A DNA stretch of 60,721 bases from Candidatus Udaeobacter sp. (GTDB lineage: Bacteria; Verrucomicrobiota; Verrucomicrobiia; Chthoniobacterales; UBA10450), in the NCBI GenBank assembly GCA_013372845.1, contig JAALOD010000007.1, forward strand, positions 1-60,721, given 5' to 3'. The notes beneath the pieces were generated by a model, which was not told the origin of the DNA, made no database searches, and was given only the letters and a program-made list of their open reading frames with translations. How positions within the stretch are numbered: position 1 is the first letter of the stretch; the number at the start of each line of letters is the position of its first letter. Made by a program: the position numbers and the translations under genes. Shown here piece by piece: positions 1-9,022 of this stretch.

Positions 1-117
1 CCGTAACATTATCTTGATCAAGCTTGTCCCGAAGTTCCCATTTCAGTTCTTTCGGGATGACGATTCGCCGATATATCTGCGGGTAATCTTTCAGAAACTC
101 GCTTAAGACAAGGTTCG

Positions 118-679
118 CGCCGGCACAGTCGGACAAAACGTCGTGGGTCCAATGATCGATCGGCTCGCTGCCAAGGTGCAACGAATACATGTTGTGGGCC
201 ACAGCTTCCTTGGTCGCGTTGTGACGGCAGCCTCGATGGCCTCGACAACCGACAAATTGCAAACGATGTCACTTTTGCAGACGGCGTTTTCGCATAATGG
301 CTTCTCGCGTTCCATGAACGGATTCTTCCGCAGCGTAGTAGATAAGCGCATCAAAGGCCGATTCTTGTCACCACACACCCAACGACCGCCGTCGGTATCG
401 CCTACCGACTGCGTCGCGGCTGAGCGGCACGGTCGCGTCTGCCTTCGGCGATAAGGACGATAAATTTGGCGGCCCTGGCGCAACGGCGCAGAAATGGAGC
501 CGCGCGAAGTCGTGCAAGGCGTTGATCGACTGCTGGCAGTAGCAGGTAGTTAGGCCTGGCAGCCGGGCTGCTTTCACAATTTGGAAAGCAGCAAACACAT
601 CGTGGATCCTAAAGGCGGCGATGCGCACGGCTTTGTTGCGGGCAAAGAAGTGGCATGGGCAATCAGTCGCGCGATCGCA
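118..679 (+). pseudogene. Decayed alpha/beta-hydrolase fragment
   Basis: Translated piecewise, this stretch gives a recognisable hydrolase core: VVGHSFLGRVVTAAS near position 195 matches the nucleophile elbow G-H-S-x-G (here G-H-S-F-L-G), followed by a block containing LLQTAFSHNGFS. Later pieces in other frames read TTAVGIAYRL, GTVASAFGDKDDKFGG and DPKGGDAHGFVAGKEVAWAISRAIA, ending at a stop at about 677-679. The pieces lie in order but in at least three frames with internal stops, and no intact start is visible. I infer a serine alpha/beta-hydrolase inactivated by several indels. There are more breaks here than elsewhere in the window, so real decay is more likely than sequence error, though error may contribute. 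Confidence 0.6.
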
Positions 680-1065
680 TAGCGAAGCTCGATCTAGGAT
701 CATCGAGCAACCGATTACCGGAAAGAGTATGCGCGAGTAGTTATCGAATTTGCTTGAGTGTCTTGAAGGAAGCGATAAATCCGGCCAAGCACCGGACACC
801 GAGCGCGAACCACAAAGCGACGGCGCGAAGTCGTAGCTTGACGTCGAAAATGTCCTAAAACATTATCAGTACGCTATTAGCCGAGTGTGACATGATGAGA
901 CCATCATTGCGGTGTCTTCTATTCGGCGCGTTGGTTTGCAACTGGGTTGGCCTTGCGCATTCTCAGTGAAAAAATTATGGCAAGCATTACCCGGAAGCCA
1001 ACTCAATGGCACCCTTATCGTTGCCCGTCCACTTCTCTTATCGTGCCGTCACCGCACGCTTATCA
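680..1065. other. Intergenic stretch without recognisable gene
   Basis: This lies between the hydrolase remnant and the end of the minus-strand nSTAND/WD40 gene. No reading frame gives a recognisable protein, and I see no strong hairpin followed by a T-run that would mark a terminator for the gene ending at 1066. Confidence 0.4.
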
Positions 1066-4000
1066 CTATTCGATTCGCAGGGCTTCGAGCGTCTTCTTGT
1101 CGATCGGATTGTGTCCTTTGCGCAGTTCCGCAACCCATGCCTCTCGTTGTTTTCCTCTTTCTTCCCAGTCGCGGCGTTTCATCTTTACCCAGTCGACAAA
1201 TTTCTGAAGATCGGCAGCCGCTTCGCGGAGTTTGCCTGTGCAAGCATGCGCTACTCCGCGCGTGTCGAATACGATTGGCTTGTCCCAAGGCCGTGCCTCG
1301 CGGATCGCGACATCACAAGCGGGCAGCACTACATCTGCAAAGCCATCGAGCGTTCCCCACCAGGCGATGTCATTGTTCAATTGCATGTCCTTTGTCTTGG
1401 CTGCCGTTTTGACCGCATCTGCGTAATCTCGGCGTGCTTCGCCAGCCTCACCGCGGAGGGCGTGCTTATGAGCTTCCAACATCAAGCCGTACGGAAAGGT
1501 GGGCTTATAAGGTTCGTCTGGTAAGTAGATCTTCAATTCTTCTTTGGTCAGATTGCGGGCAGCGATTTCCGCGGCGCGGCATTGCCAGGAGTCAAAGTTC
1601 ATATCCCAAAGCGTGGTGTCCCAGCCCGCCACGGCGAGTGTGCGGCCATCGGGGCTAAACGCCACATCGCGCGCGAAGGCGCTGTATTTAAAGGCTACAT
1701 CGCGCGCGAAGGCGCTGTATTTCGCTGGCAGAACTGCGAGCAACTGCCGCGTGACCACGTTCCACAAAATGACACTGTTGTCTTCGCTCCCCGAAGCAAG
1801 GATCTCGCCGTTCGGACTGAATGCTACCGCGTAGACGATGCCATCATGCTTCCGAAGCGGCGGACCGAGGGGTCGCGGTCGCCACATTCCAAAGCGTGAT
1901 CTCTTTGGCTGCGGAAGCGGCAAGCGTCTTGCTGTCGGGCTGAACGCGAGTCCCAATGAAACCCCTTCGTGGTAAAGGGTTTTCGGACGCAGTTGCCAAT
2001 CCGCTACATTCCAAAGCGCCACCTCTTTATCTTCGCTGGCGACTGCGAGCGTCTACCATCAGGGCTGAAGGCCAACGCCAGGACCCGCTTACTTCCATTG
2101 CGCTCGAGCCTGCGCAATAACTTTCTGGAGGAAACATCCCAGACAAGGATTTGATCGGCAGGGCCGCCAGAGACGAGAATCTTGCTGTCAGGTGTGTAGG
2201 CAAGTGCATAGATAGGCTCTGAAATAGGAAGTACATAGATAGGCTGTGAAATAGGAAGTACATAAATAGGAAGTACATAGATAGGCTCTAAAAGAGGAAG
2301 TACATAGATAGGCTGTGAAAGGATTGCGTCTAAATCACTCCGCGCTGCGCCTGGAGCGGAGTCCCACGGAAGTGAAGGAATTGCGTTTAAACTATTCGGC
2401 GCTGCGCCTGGAGCCGAGTCCCACAGGAGGAGCTTCCCATCTACGGCACCAGCGGCGTACGTCCTTCCGTCCGGGGCGAAAGCAAAAGATTGAACCCGCT
2501 CGCTGTGACCTTTCAGTTCTTCCGAATCAAAAGTCGTCAGGTCGGTCAGGAAGATTGCACCGTTTTTTTCGACGCAGGATGCCATCTTCCGACCGCTCGA
2601 GTCGAACCGGACACACCGCACCCAATCGTATAACCCAGTTTGATCAGAGAGAGTGGCTTGCTCCTGCGTCGGTTCCCACATCGTAAAAGCTCCAGTAGCG
2701 GTGCCTGCCAACAAGATCCCGGTGGTATTTTCTTTCTGCGGGCAAAAGGCGAGGCAGTAGATCGTCTGCCCGTAACCGGTGAAATCGGTCTTGATAGCTT
2801 CGCCAGTCGCTGCATCCCAAAAGCGAATGGTCTGATCTGCGCTTCCGGAGGCGATGATCTTGCCGTCCGAGCTAAAGGCGAGTCCGTAAACGCCACGCCC
2901 ATGCGCGGTCTCAGACTTCTCGTCGTGCAGTGGCTCCGCCACAGGTTCGCTCTCCGTCAGGCGCCAACGAACGACTGTCCCTTCCTGCCCAGCGGAGACC
3001 AGGATTGAACCATCCGGACTAAAGGCGAGATTAAAAATCTCTTTCCCTTCCGGATGACCGACAAACCTACTCTCCTTGTCCTGGGTCACATGACCGGCGA
3101 GTTCCTTGAACAGCACCAGCCTCCCGGACTCGATCTTCCAAAGTTTGACGACGTTATTCGCGCCGCAGGAAGCGATCAGATCGCCTGCGGGATTAAAGAT
3201 CGCGCGATACGCGCTCTTACCATGCCCGGCTGGAACGGAATCGATCCTCCTCCGACTGGCCACGTCCCAAAGCGTGATCGCACCGTTCAAGCTGGCGGAA
3301 ACGATCGACTTTCCATCAGGGCTGAAATCGATCCCGTACACACCGGCGTCTGCTCGATCTTGCTCGGCATTGAGACGCAAGGGCTTTTTTTGCATCGCTG
3401 TGACATCCCAAACGAGAATTGTGCCGTCCGCAGATGCGGAAGCGAGCGTGCGTTCATTCGGGCTGAGCGCGAGGCCATATACATTGCCTGTATGTTGTCG
3501 CAACGGTTGGGTCACCGGGATGCCCGATGAGTTCCAACCGATCACAGTGCCATCTGTGCTGCCCGTGATGATGAGCCGTCCGTCTTTGGTTGACACGATG
3601 CTGCGAATCGCTTCGCCACGACCGTGGGCAAATCGAAGCAGATGCGAACTCGACACCAAACCAGCCAGCAGGCTGCTCTTCGCGTCTGCCAGCAACCGGC
3701 TTTTCATCAGCCGCAGCTTCTCCGTGGATGGATGCATCGTGCGCGCCACGCGATACGCTTCGATACTCAAGAGAAGCGAGAGATCGAGTTGATCCTTCTG
3801 ATGTTTGAGCGCCTCGGCCGTGAGGTAGGAAGCCAATCCCTGAATCTCGGCCTGCTGCCGCATCTTCGTCGCATTTTGCCACTCGTAAATGGAAAAAGCG
3901 GCGGCGCCGCAGGCGGCAAGGGCAAAGACGACCGCTCTGCGCGCGAGGCGGGAGCGCACCTCAGCGCGCGCGTGCTCCGACTCGGCTAGCCTGCGCGCAT

Positions 4001-5399
4001 CTTCGAGTTCGCGCGCTTTGCTAGCTTTTTCCTCCTCGACATGGAGACGACTTGCCCTAACGAGCGACTCCACCTGGGGCGATGGCCCGAGTATGCGCGC
4101 ATCCGGTGAGGTGAGAAAAGCCTCCGCGTCGCGCGTTTCGCTCTCATCGAGAAAGGCACCGGGTATTTGCGCTTTTGCTTCCAGTTTGCTCCGCAGCGCC
4201 TCGCTTACTGCCCTTTGCTCAAACCAAACCTCGTTCGAACGCTGGATCGCCTCGATAAAGCGGTCATGCGTGAGCTCGTACCACTGGGCGCCACCGCGCA
4301 GTTCGCTCCGGATAAGGTGCAGTTTATCCAATGCATCGACGGCATCATTGCGCAAACCTTCGGTTTCCGTTTCACCCCGAAACACCATTCCCCGCGTTCC
4401 AGCAGGAGTGACCAGATGCTTTTCGAACCAGGACCGCAATGTCCCCTCAGCAATGCCAGTTTCAAGCGCGACGGCTTGGATCGACTCCTCATAGAAACCC
4501 AGGAGCGCCTTCTCCACGCTGATTGTCTCGAGATGAGCAAAGGTGATTTCCGTCTCCTCGGGCTTCAAATCGCGCCAGAGCCGTTCACAGACGACTTGCA
4601 GCATGATAGGTTCTACAAACTCGCCGGTGATCGATTCTGTCTGGCCACTGGCTGTTTCCACCGGCGTTTTCATAAGCTCTTTCACCAGCTTCTCGGCGAC
4701 ACCCTGCGCGAAGTGGTGGCGCTCATCTCGCGTTAACGGACCCTTGATGGCATCCAGCGCCTGCGGCTCACGCAGATTCTCCAAATGGAAACGGATCCGG
4801 AATTCCTCCGGCATGATGCGCGCGTATCGGTCAATCGCGGCAACATAGTCGTCGCGCATCGCAAACAGCGTCCGCAGTCGGGGGTTGGCATCCAGTGCGT
4901 CTCGCACTTGCTCAAAGAAACCACGCCGCTGCTCCCAATGCTCACGGTAAGAAGTAAACAACTCCTCGAATTGATCAAAAATGGCGACGCAAGGCTTGGG
5001 CAGTCCTTCTTTATCCATCGGCTGCCCACGTTGCTCCAGAAACTCGCGTAAGGTCATCTTCGCCAGCTTCTCCGGGGCCGCAGCGCCCTTGGTCCAGCTT
5101 ACAAGCGTGTTGAAAACATAGATGTTGGCTATCTCCGATTGGGGCAGAGTCGATGGCGGCCCCCGCATGGTCGCCAGCGGCAACACTTCCAAGCCCTCGC
5201 CTTTTTCCAAGAGAGACAGGAGCTTTGCGTTGATCAGGGAAGTCTTTCCAGCGCCGGACTGAGCGTAAAGCAGGACTTCAGCATGCGAGATAACAAGGGA
5301 GAGCAGCTCATTGGCCTCGCGATCTCGTCCGAAGAAAAAGGGAGCATCTTCCGGTTTGAATGCGCGGGGCCCGATGTACGGTTGGGGTTGCTCGGGCAT
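1066..5399 (-). CDS. nSTAND-type ATPase with WD40 beta-propellers (frameshifted)
   Basis: Large signalling ATPase of the STAND class. The N-terminus reads FKPEDAPFFFGRDREANELL, then a P-loop QSGAGKT (about residues 47-53) and a Walker B-like strand CVAIFDQFEELF (about 137-148), as in nSTAND1 domains. A single membrane helix sits near residue 490, followed by many WD40 repeats (AFSPDG...LWDV), which usually sense a ligand or partner. The C-terminal ~120 residues are not WD40. The reading frame breaks near 2050 and twice more between about 1870 and 1950. Joining the pieces restores continuous WD40 sequence (AFSPDGRTLAVASEDKE...), so I give one gene of roughly 1440 residues. Its ATG directly follows the TAA of the upstream SIR2-like gene, so the two are translationally linked. 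Several recent tandem duplications lie in the propeller region. Confidence 0.8.
1664..1730 (-). repeat. 33-bp tandem duplication in WD40 gene
   Basis: The protein shows KYSAFARDVAF twice in a row, from two nearly identical 33-bp units (shared core ACATCGCGCGCGAAGGCGCT on the plus strand). The duplication keeps the frame, so it adds 11 residues to one WD40 blade. Confidence 0.8.
2203..2325 (-). repeat. 27-bp tandem repeats in WD40 gene
   Basis: About four full and one shortened copy of a 27-bp unit, seen on the plus strand as AGGAAGTACATAGATAGGCT plus about 7 bases. They encode the 9-residue unit EPIYVLPIS repeated head to tail. All copies keep the reading frame. The unit is derived from the start of a WD40 blade (PIYALAYTPD) that follows at once. 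Confidence 0.85.
2326..2440 (-). repeat. 57-bp tandem duplication in WD40 gene
   Basis: Two adjacent copies encode WDSAPGAAPNSLNAIPS and WDSAPGAARSDLDAILS. The unit is 19 residues (57 bp), and the copies have diverged at several positions, so this is older than the 27-bp repeat array beside it. Confidence 0.75.
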
Positions 5400-6332
5400 T
5401 TATTTTGGAAACGCATCCCAGCGCTGTTTGAGCTCGACGAGGAAGTCGTGCGTCGTGCCCCAGCACATTGTAATGTCAAACTTTCTGCAGTAGCGGCTGA
5501 GGTATTGCTTCGTCTTCGCCAACTGCGCAATTTGCTTGTCGGTCAGCGGGTCGTTACCGACGTGGATCACTTGCGCCGACACGTGGCTCCCCGCCATACT
5601 AATCTTTAGACTGCCCGCTAAGGTGCGCAGCAATACGCGGAATTCCAAGTCGGTGAGCCGGTAGCCGAGAAACAACAGTGACGTGCGCGTGAACGCCTTC
5701 TGGATACGCGGCGGGATACGAAGGGGATCCTTCGACGTCTCAACTAAGAACTGCAAATAGTCGTCCTCGGTCAGCACGAGCGATTCGACCAGACCGGCAT
5801 GCCCGTAGAGGTGAAACACGACCGGATTAGCCACGTCGGGCTCGAACGTTGGTTGCGAATCGAACGCTGAGGGTTCGTTTTTCACCGAATCGTTCCAGCG
5901 GCAGACCTCTTGCCGCGCATCTCTCAGATGACTCTTGAGCGCTGCGACCATGAAGTTGTGATAATCTGTTGTAATGTAAACGGGAAGCCTCAGACTGGCC
6001 AGAATGCCATGAGGTTCATCAGCCGACTTGAAGTCCGGCGCCGGAATCTTTTCAATTTCATCGAGAATCCTCTCGCGCGGCTCCAAGGGGTCGCGCTTTG
6101 TCGCAATAAATTGCGCCACCCGCGCCAGATCGCTTGAATCTTCAAACGGAAAATCAGGCTCCGCCGCCGCCCAGCGCTCCGCAATGGACGAACGTGACGG
6201 CATTACACTACCGGTGGATTCTGCACCGAGAAAGGGCGTACATTTTTGATCACGGATGCGCTCGAGCAATGTCTTCCAATCGTCTTCGGTGAGCATCGCG
6301 GGTTGCGGTTGAGCTTCGGTAGTTTGCGGCAT
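5400..6332 (-). CDS. SIR2-like domain protein, degenerate active site
   Basis: A 310-residue protein of the SIR2-like family (PF13289 type), which in many phage-defence systems binds or cleaves NAD. The fold landmarks are present: WKTLLERIRDQKCTPFLGAEST near residues 19-40, VYITTDYHNFMVAAL near 118-132, VFHLYGH near 172-178 and LLFLGYRLTD further on. Compared with the neighbouring paralogue, the first glycine motif is GAES instead of GAGAS, and the TTNYD motif is TTDYH. Both changes hit likely NAD-binding positions, so this copy may be catalytically weak or purely structural (inference). The stop codon abuts the ATG of the nSTAND gene, and only 9 bp separate it from the SIR2-like gene upstream, indicating one operon. 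Confidence 0.8.
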   Translation of the reverse strand: MPQTTEAQPQPAMLTEDDWKTLLERIRDQKCTPFLGAESTGSVMPSRSSIAERWAAAEPDFPFEDSSDLARVAQFIATKRDPLEPRERILDEIEKIPAPDFKSADEPHGILASLRLPVYITTDYHNFMVAALKSHLRDARQEVCRWNDSVKNEPSAFDSQPTFEPDVANPVVFHLYGHAGLVESLVLTEDDYLQFLVETSKDPLRIPPRIQKAFTRTSLLFLGYRLTDLEFRVLLRTLAGSLKISMAGSHVSAQVIHVGNDPLTDKQIAQLAKTKQYLSRYCRKFDITMCWGTTHDFLVELKQRWDAFPK

Positions 6333-6341
6333 GGTATTGCG

Positions 6342-7201
6342 TTAGACCTTGTTGAATTTTGCCCAGCGCTCGCGTAGCTCAATGGCAAACTCCCTGGCGG
6401 TTCCCCAGTAAACTGTCAGTTTCATGTTCGCATAGTAGCGGTCGAGGTACTCGCGTTGCCGCCGCGCCAGCTCGTCATCGCCGGGTGGCTTGAGCACCGC
6501 GATGCTCAAGCCCGCCATACTGTACGCTCGCAAGCCCTGAAATAGCACGCGAAAATTCCAGTCTGCCAGCCGATATCCGATAAACACACACGTCGAGCGC
6601 GTGAGCACCTGCTGAATAGGCTTGGGCAGTAGTCTCTCCTGACCGATGTTGGCGAGGAAATACAAATAGTCATCTTCGGTCAACACAATCGACTCTGGGA
6701 TGGTGTGGCCGTGCAAATGAAACACGACCGGGTTGGCCACTGTAGGGGTAAAACCATTATCGAACACCGACGGCTCGTTCTTGATCAACTCATTCCACCG
6801 GCAGAGTTCGCGGCGCGCATCGCGATAGCGCGATTTAAGCGCCCGCACCATGAAATCGTCGTAGTTGGTGGTGAGATAAATCGGCAGCGGCAAATCGGCG
6901 AGCAACGCATGCGGTTCGTCGGCCGCGTTGAAATCTGGAGGTACCACGCCATCGAGTTGTTTGAGAATTTTTTCCTTCGGCGTAAGCGGGTCGAATTGAA
7001 CAGCAAGGAATTGCGCCACTTCAACGAGATTTTTCGGGTTGTCGCCCGGGTAATTGTATTCCTGCGCCCAGTCAGCCGCAATGGTCGAGCCGAGCGGGAT
7101 TGCAGGGAAGCTCGCGCCTGCCCCAAGAAACGGAAGGCAGCGCTGGTTGTTGATTCGCTCCAGTAAGGTCTGCCAGTCTCGTCTGTGAGCGTGTCGGACA
7201 T
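6342..7201 (-). CDS. SIR2-like domain protein with intact motifs, one frameshift
   Basis: A paralogue of the adjacent SIR2-like gene and first gene of the three-gene operon. Residues read DWQTLLERINNQRCLPFLGAGAS, then IYLTTNYDDFMVRAL, VFHLHGH and CVFIGYRLADWNFRVL. The GAGAS, TTNYD and HGH motifs expected for NAD binding and catalysis in SIR2-like proteins are all there. The ATG at 7201 opens MSDTLTDE, but the frame must slip by one base near 7173 to continue into DWQTLLER. The paralogue has MLTEDDWKTLLER at the same place, so one base is missing. No start codon occurs in the shifted frame close to the domain. I treat this as one gene with an indel, real or from sequencing. Known role of relatives: NAD depletion during abortive infection. 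Role here is inferred. Confidence 0.75.
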
Positions 7202-7770
7202 GTCGTATATTTCTCTATTAGCTCACGGGTTTTCGGCGGTTACCGCCCTGCAGTTTGCCCCCGGCCGCTGCTTAACATGCAAGGTCTCCAGTAATTCCTG
7301 CAACTTCAGCGCCGACTCGTGACTGAACATGCCAATGAGCTCCGATAGGGAACTCACGAATCTCCCCATATGCGGCTGCAGCGCCACATCGCGTACCCTA
7401 ACGCCAGGTCGCGAGCGATTTCAATGACAAATTATCCAAAATACGACTGTGGGCCCACAGCGTTAGGGGCTCCTTTATGAACCGAAACCCCTGTAGCGGT
7501 TTGAAAAGACACGGGCCATGGAACGAGCTCGCACAAAGGAATAATCGTCGACAAGAATTTGCGCGGAATAGTCGTCGATTTACTTGACCTCAAAGTTTCT
7601 TCGATTGTCGCAGGCAAACTACCGATTATGCGGCACAGTCCTTATCGCCGAATAGGCGAACTCGGTCGGCAAAGCTCCACCTCGACGACTGTGTCGGACT
7701 CCCCCCGCTGACCTAAGGCTTAAGGCAACTCTTATAACTGTGACTCGCGGAGCAGCTCGATGAGCATTAG
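7202..7770. other. Intergenic region with an inverted pair of CGTTAGG words
   Basis: There is no convincing gene. The region holds CCCTAACGC at about 7396-7404 and its exact reverse complement GCGTTAGGG at about 7461-7469. These are two copies of the word enriched in the eCIS operon, placed head to head. It lies upstream of the minus-strand SIR2-like operon, so it may contain that promoter, but no clear -35/-10 pair stands out. Confidence 0.4.
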
Positions 7771-8287
7771 CTATCCGCGTTTGTCGTCATAGTAATGCTC
7801 GCGAACCTTGCCCGCCCATCTCTGAAATACTTGTTTCAGCGCGGCTTTCGCAGTTCCTGTAATGTCAGCCGATGGAATCGGATGAACGAATACATCGGAA
7901 ACTCCATTGTCGAATATTCCTCCTGTGATGCCATCTTCGCGAAAAACGAGAATCGGGAGTCGTAATCCAAACAAGATACCAGACTCCAGGTGGTTCCAAG
8001 GACTTGGAAATGCCAGTGGGGTGCTAACTCGCTTCTCAGCCGGCGTCCCCCGGTTTAAGCACACCGCTGTCAGCGCGGCATTGCTCGAAGCCGAGAATAA
8101 CTCCGCCAGAACAGTGCCGAGCAATTAGTAGCACCTCACGTAACGGAAGCTCTGTTGGATAATCAGAACGTCCCAGCGCGCGAGGCTCCAAGTCATTGTC
8201 ATCAAGCTGTTGGATGATCACGGTACGAGCTGCTTCTTGCGAAGGAGAGAGGCTCGTGGGGGACGGAACGAAAACCGGGATTTTCAT
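7771..8287 (-). CDS. TIR / nucleoside deoxyribosyltransferase-like protein (frameshifted)
   Basis: Two overlapping frames join into one ~170-residue alpha/beta protein. It begins MKIPVFVPSP, continues through a helix and LEPRALGRSDYPTELPLREV, then HCSGGVILGFEQ, and after the frame change AFPSPWNHLESGILFGLRLPILVFRED and GGIFDNGVSDVFVH. The order of strand, helix, a hydrophobic strand and a late WNHLESG helix resembles TIR-like and deoxyribosyltransferase-like folds, where a glutamate in the late helix acts on nucleotides. This assignment is from pattern only. The shift sits at a run of five G (plus strand CCCCC near 8050); four would restore the frame. It is on the same strand as the SIR2/nSTAND genes, about 570 bp upstream of them, so it may be another conflict effector. 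Confidence 0.5.
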
Positions 8288-8638
8288 GATGGGAGAGTCA
8301 CTTATTTCCTGCCCTCCCCAAGGGGGATTGGTCAAAAGGCTGCATGGCTACGAGCGTTTCACGGGACAGCGGGCCAAGGCAAGATCAAATTGCTTGACCA
8401 TGTCCGCGAAACTCATTACGGGCAGCAGACGGATTCCTGAGATAGCGACCAGAGGTTAGCACGTTGTGATCAAACGCTTCTTTAACCGCATTTAGCCCAT
8501 TTTCTGAGCGACTCCGCTGTAGCAATGTTCTTGAAGTAATACGCCCGCAAGCGCGCCCTGCGCTGGGTTTGGCAAATTCATTTTAGCCTTGCTAGAGGTT
8601 TCGCGATTTCGATAAGGTTGATAATCAGCTCGCCCCCA
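8288..8638. other. Intergenic region, no supported gene
   Basis: Short minus-strand pieces read TNPPWGGQE and GELIINLIEIAKPLARLK in different frames. The first recalls the NPPF/NPPW motif of adenine methylases, but nothing else of such an enzyme can be followed. Confidence 0.3.
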
Positions 8639-9022
8639 ATGCGAACACGTAATCCAGTCTGGATCGCCCGGCGGGCATTTTCTTTGCTGCCATTGCTGCC
8701 ATTGCTTTTCGCGAGTTGCTCGGTGCTCTTCGTATCACCCTACGACGAAGTGACCGATCGCGCGGCCACTGACTTGGTAACAAAGACGGAGATATTTATT
8801 GTCCGTTATGCCACGACAACCAACGAGACGGGACACACTGTGAGGCACGGAAAACCTTATGATGCCGGAGCGGCCACCTTCTACAACGAAGCGCGCGGCG
8901 CCGCTGCGGCGATGCTGCTACGCTCCGAACAAAAAGACAAAAACGACGAAGAAATTCAGATACTCCGAAATCTAGTTACTCGTTACAGCCAACTGGAGGC
9001 GAGTCATCGTCGCATATGCTAA
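8639..9022 (+). CDS. Small predicted lipoprotein
   Basis: About 127 residues from the ATG at 8639; a TTG 21 bases upstream is in frame but less likely. The N-terminus has arginines, a hydrophobic stretch LLPLLPLLFA and then S-C, a typical signal peptidase II lipobox, so the mature protein should be tethered to a membrane by lipidated Cys. The mature part contains VTDRAATDLVTKTEIFIVRYATT and ends in a helical, charged region. I do not recognise the family. The stop overlaps the start of the next gene by 7 bp, so the two are probably co-expressed. Confidence 0.7.
   Translation: MRTRNPVWIARRAFSLLPLLPLLFASCSVLFVSPYDEVTDRAATDLVTKTEIFIVRYATTTNETGHTVRHGKPYDAGAATFYNEARGAAAAMLLRSEQKDKNDEEIQILRNLVTRYSQLEASHRRIC

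Noticed and set aside
2027-2325. CRISPR-like array from the regular 27-bp repeats
   Set aside because: The units are contiguous without spacers and are in frame within a protein-coding gene.
8288-8638. Possible adenine methylase remnant (TNPPWGGQE on the minus strand)
   Set aside because: Only one short motif is visible, and the surrounding frames give no other methylase block, so chance cannot be excluded.
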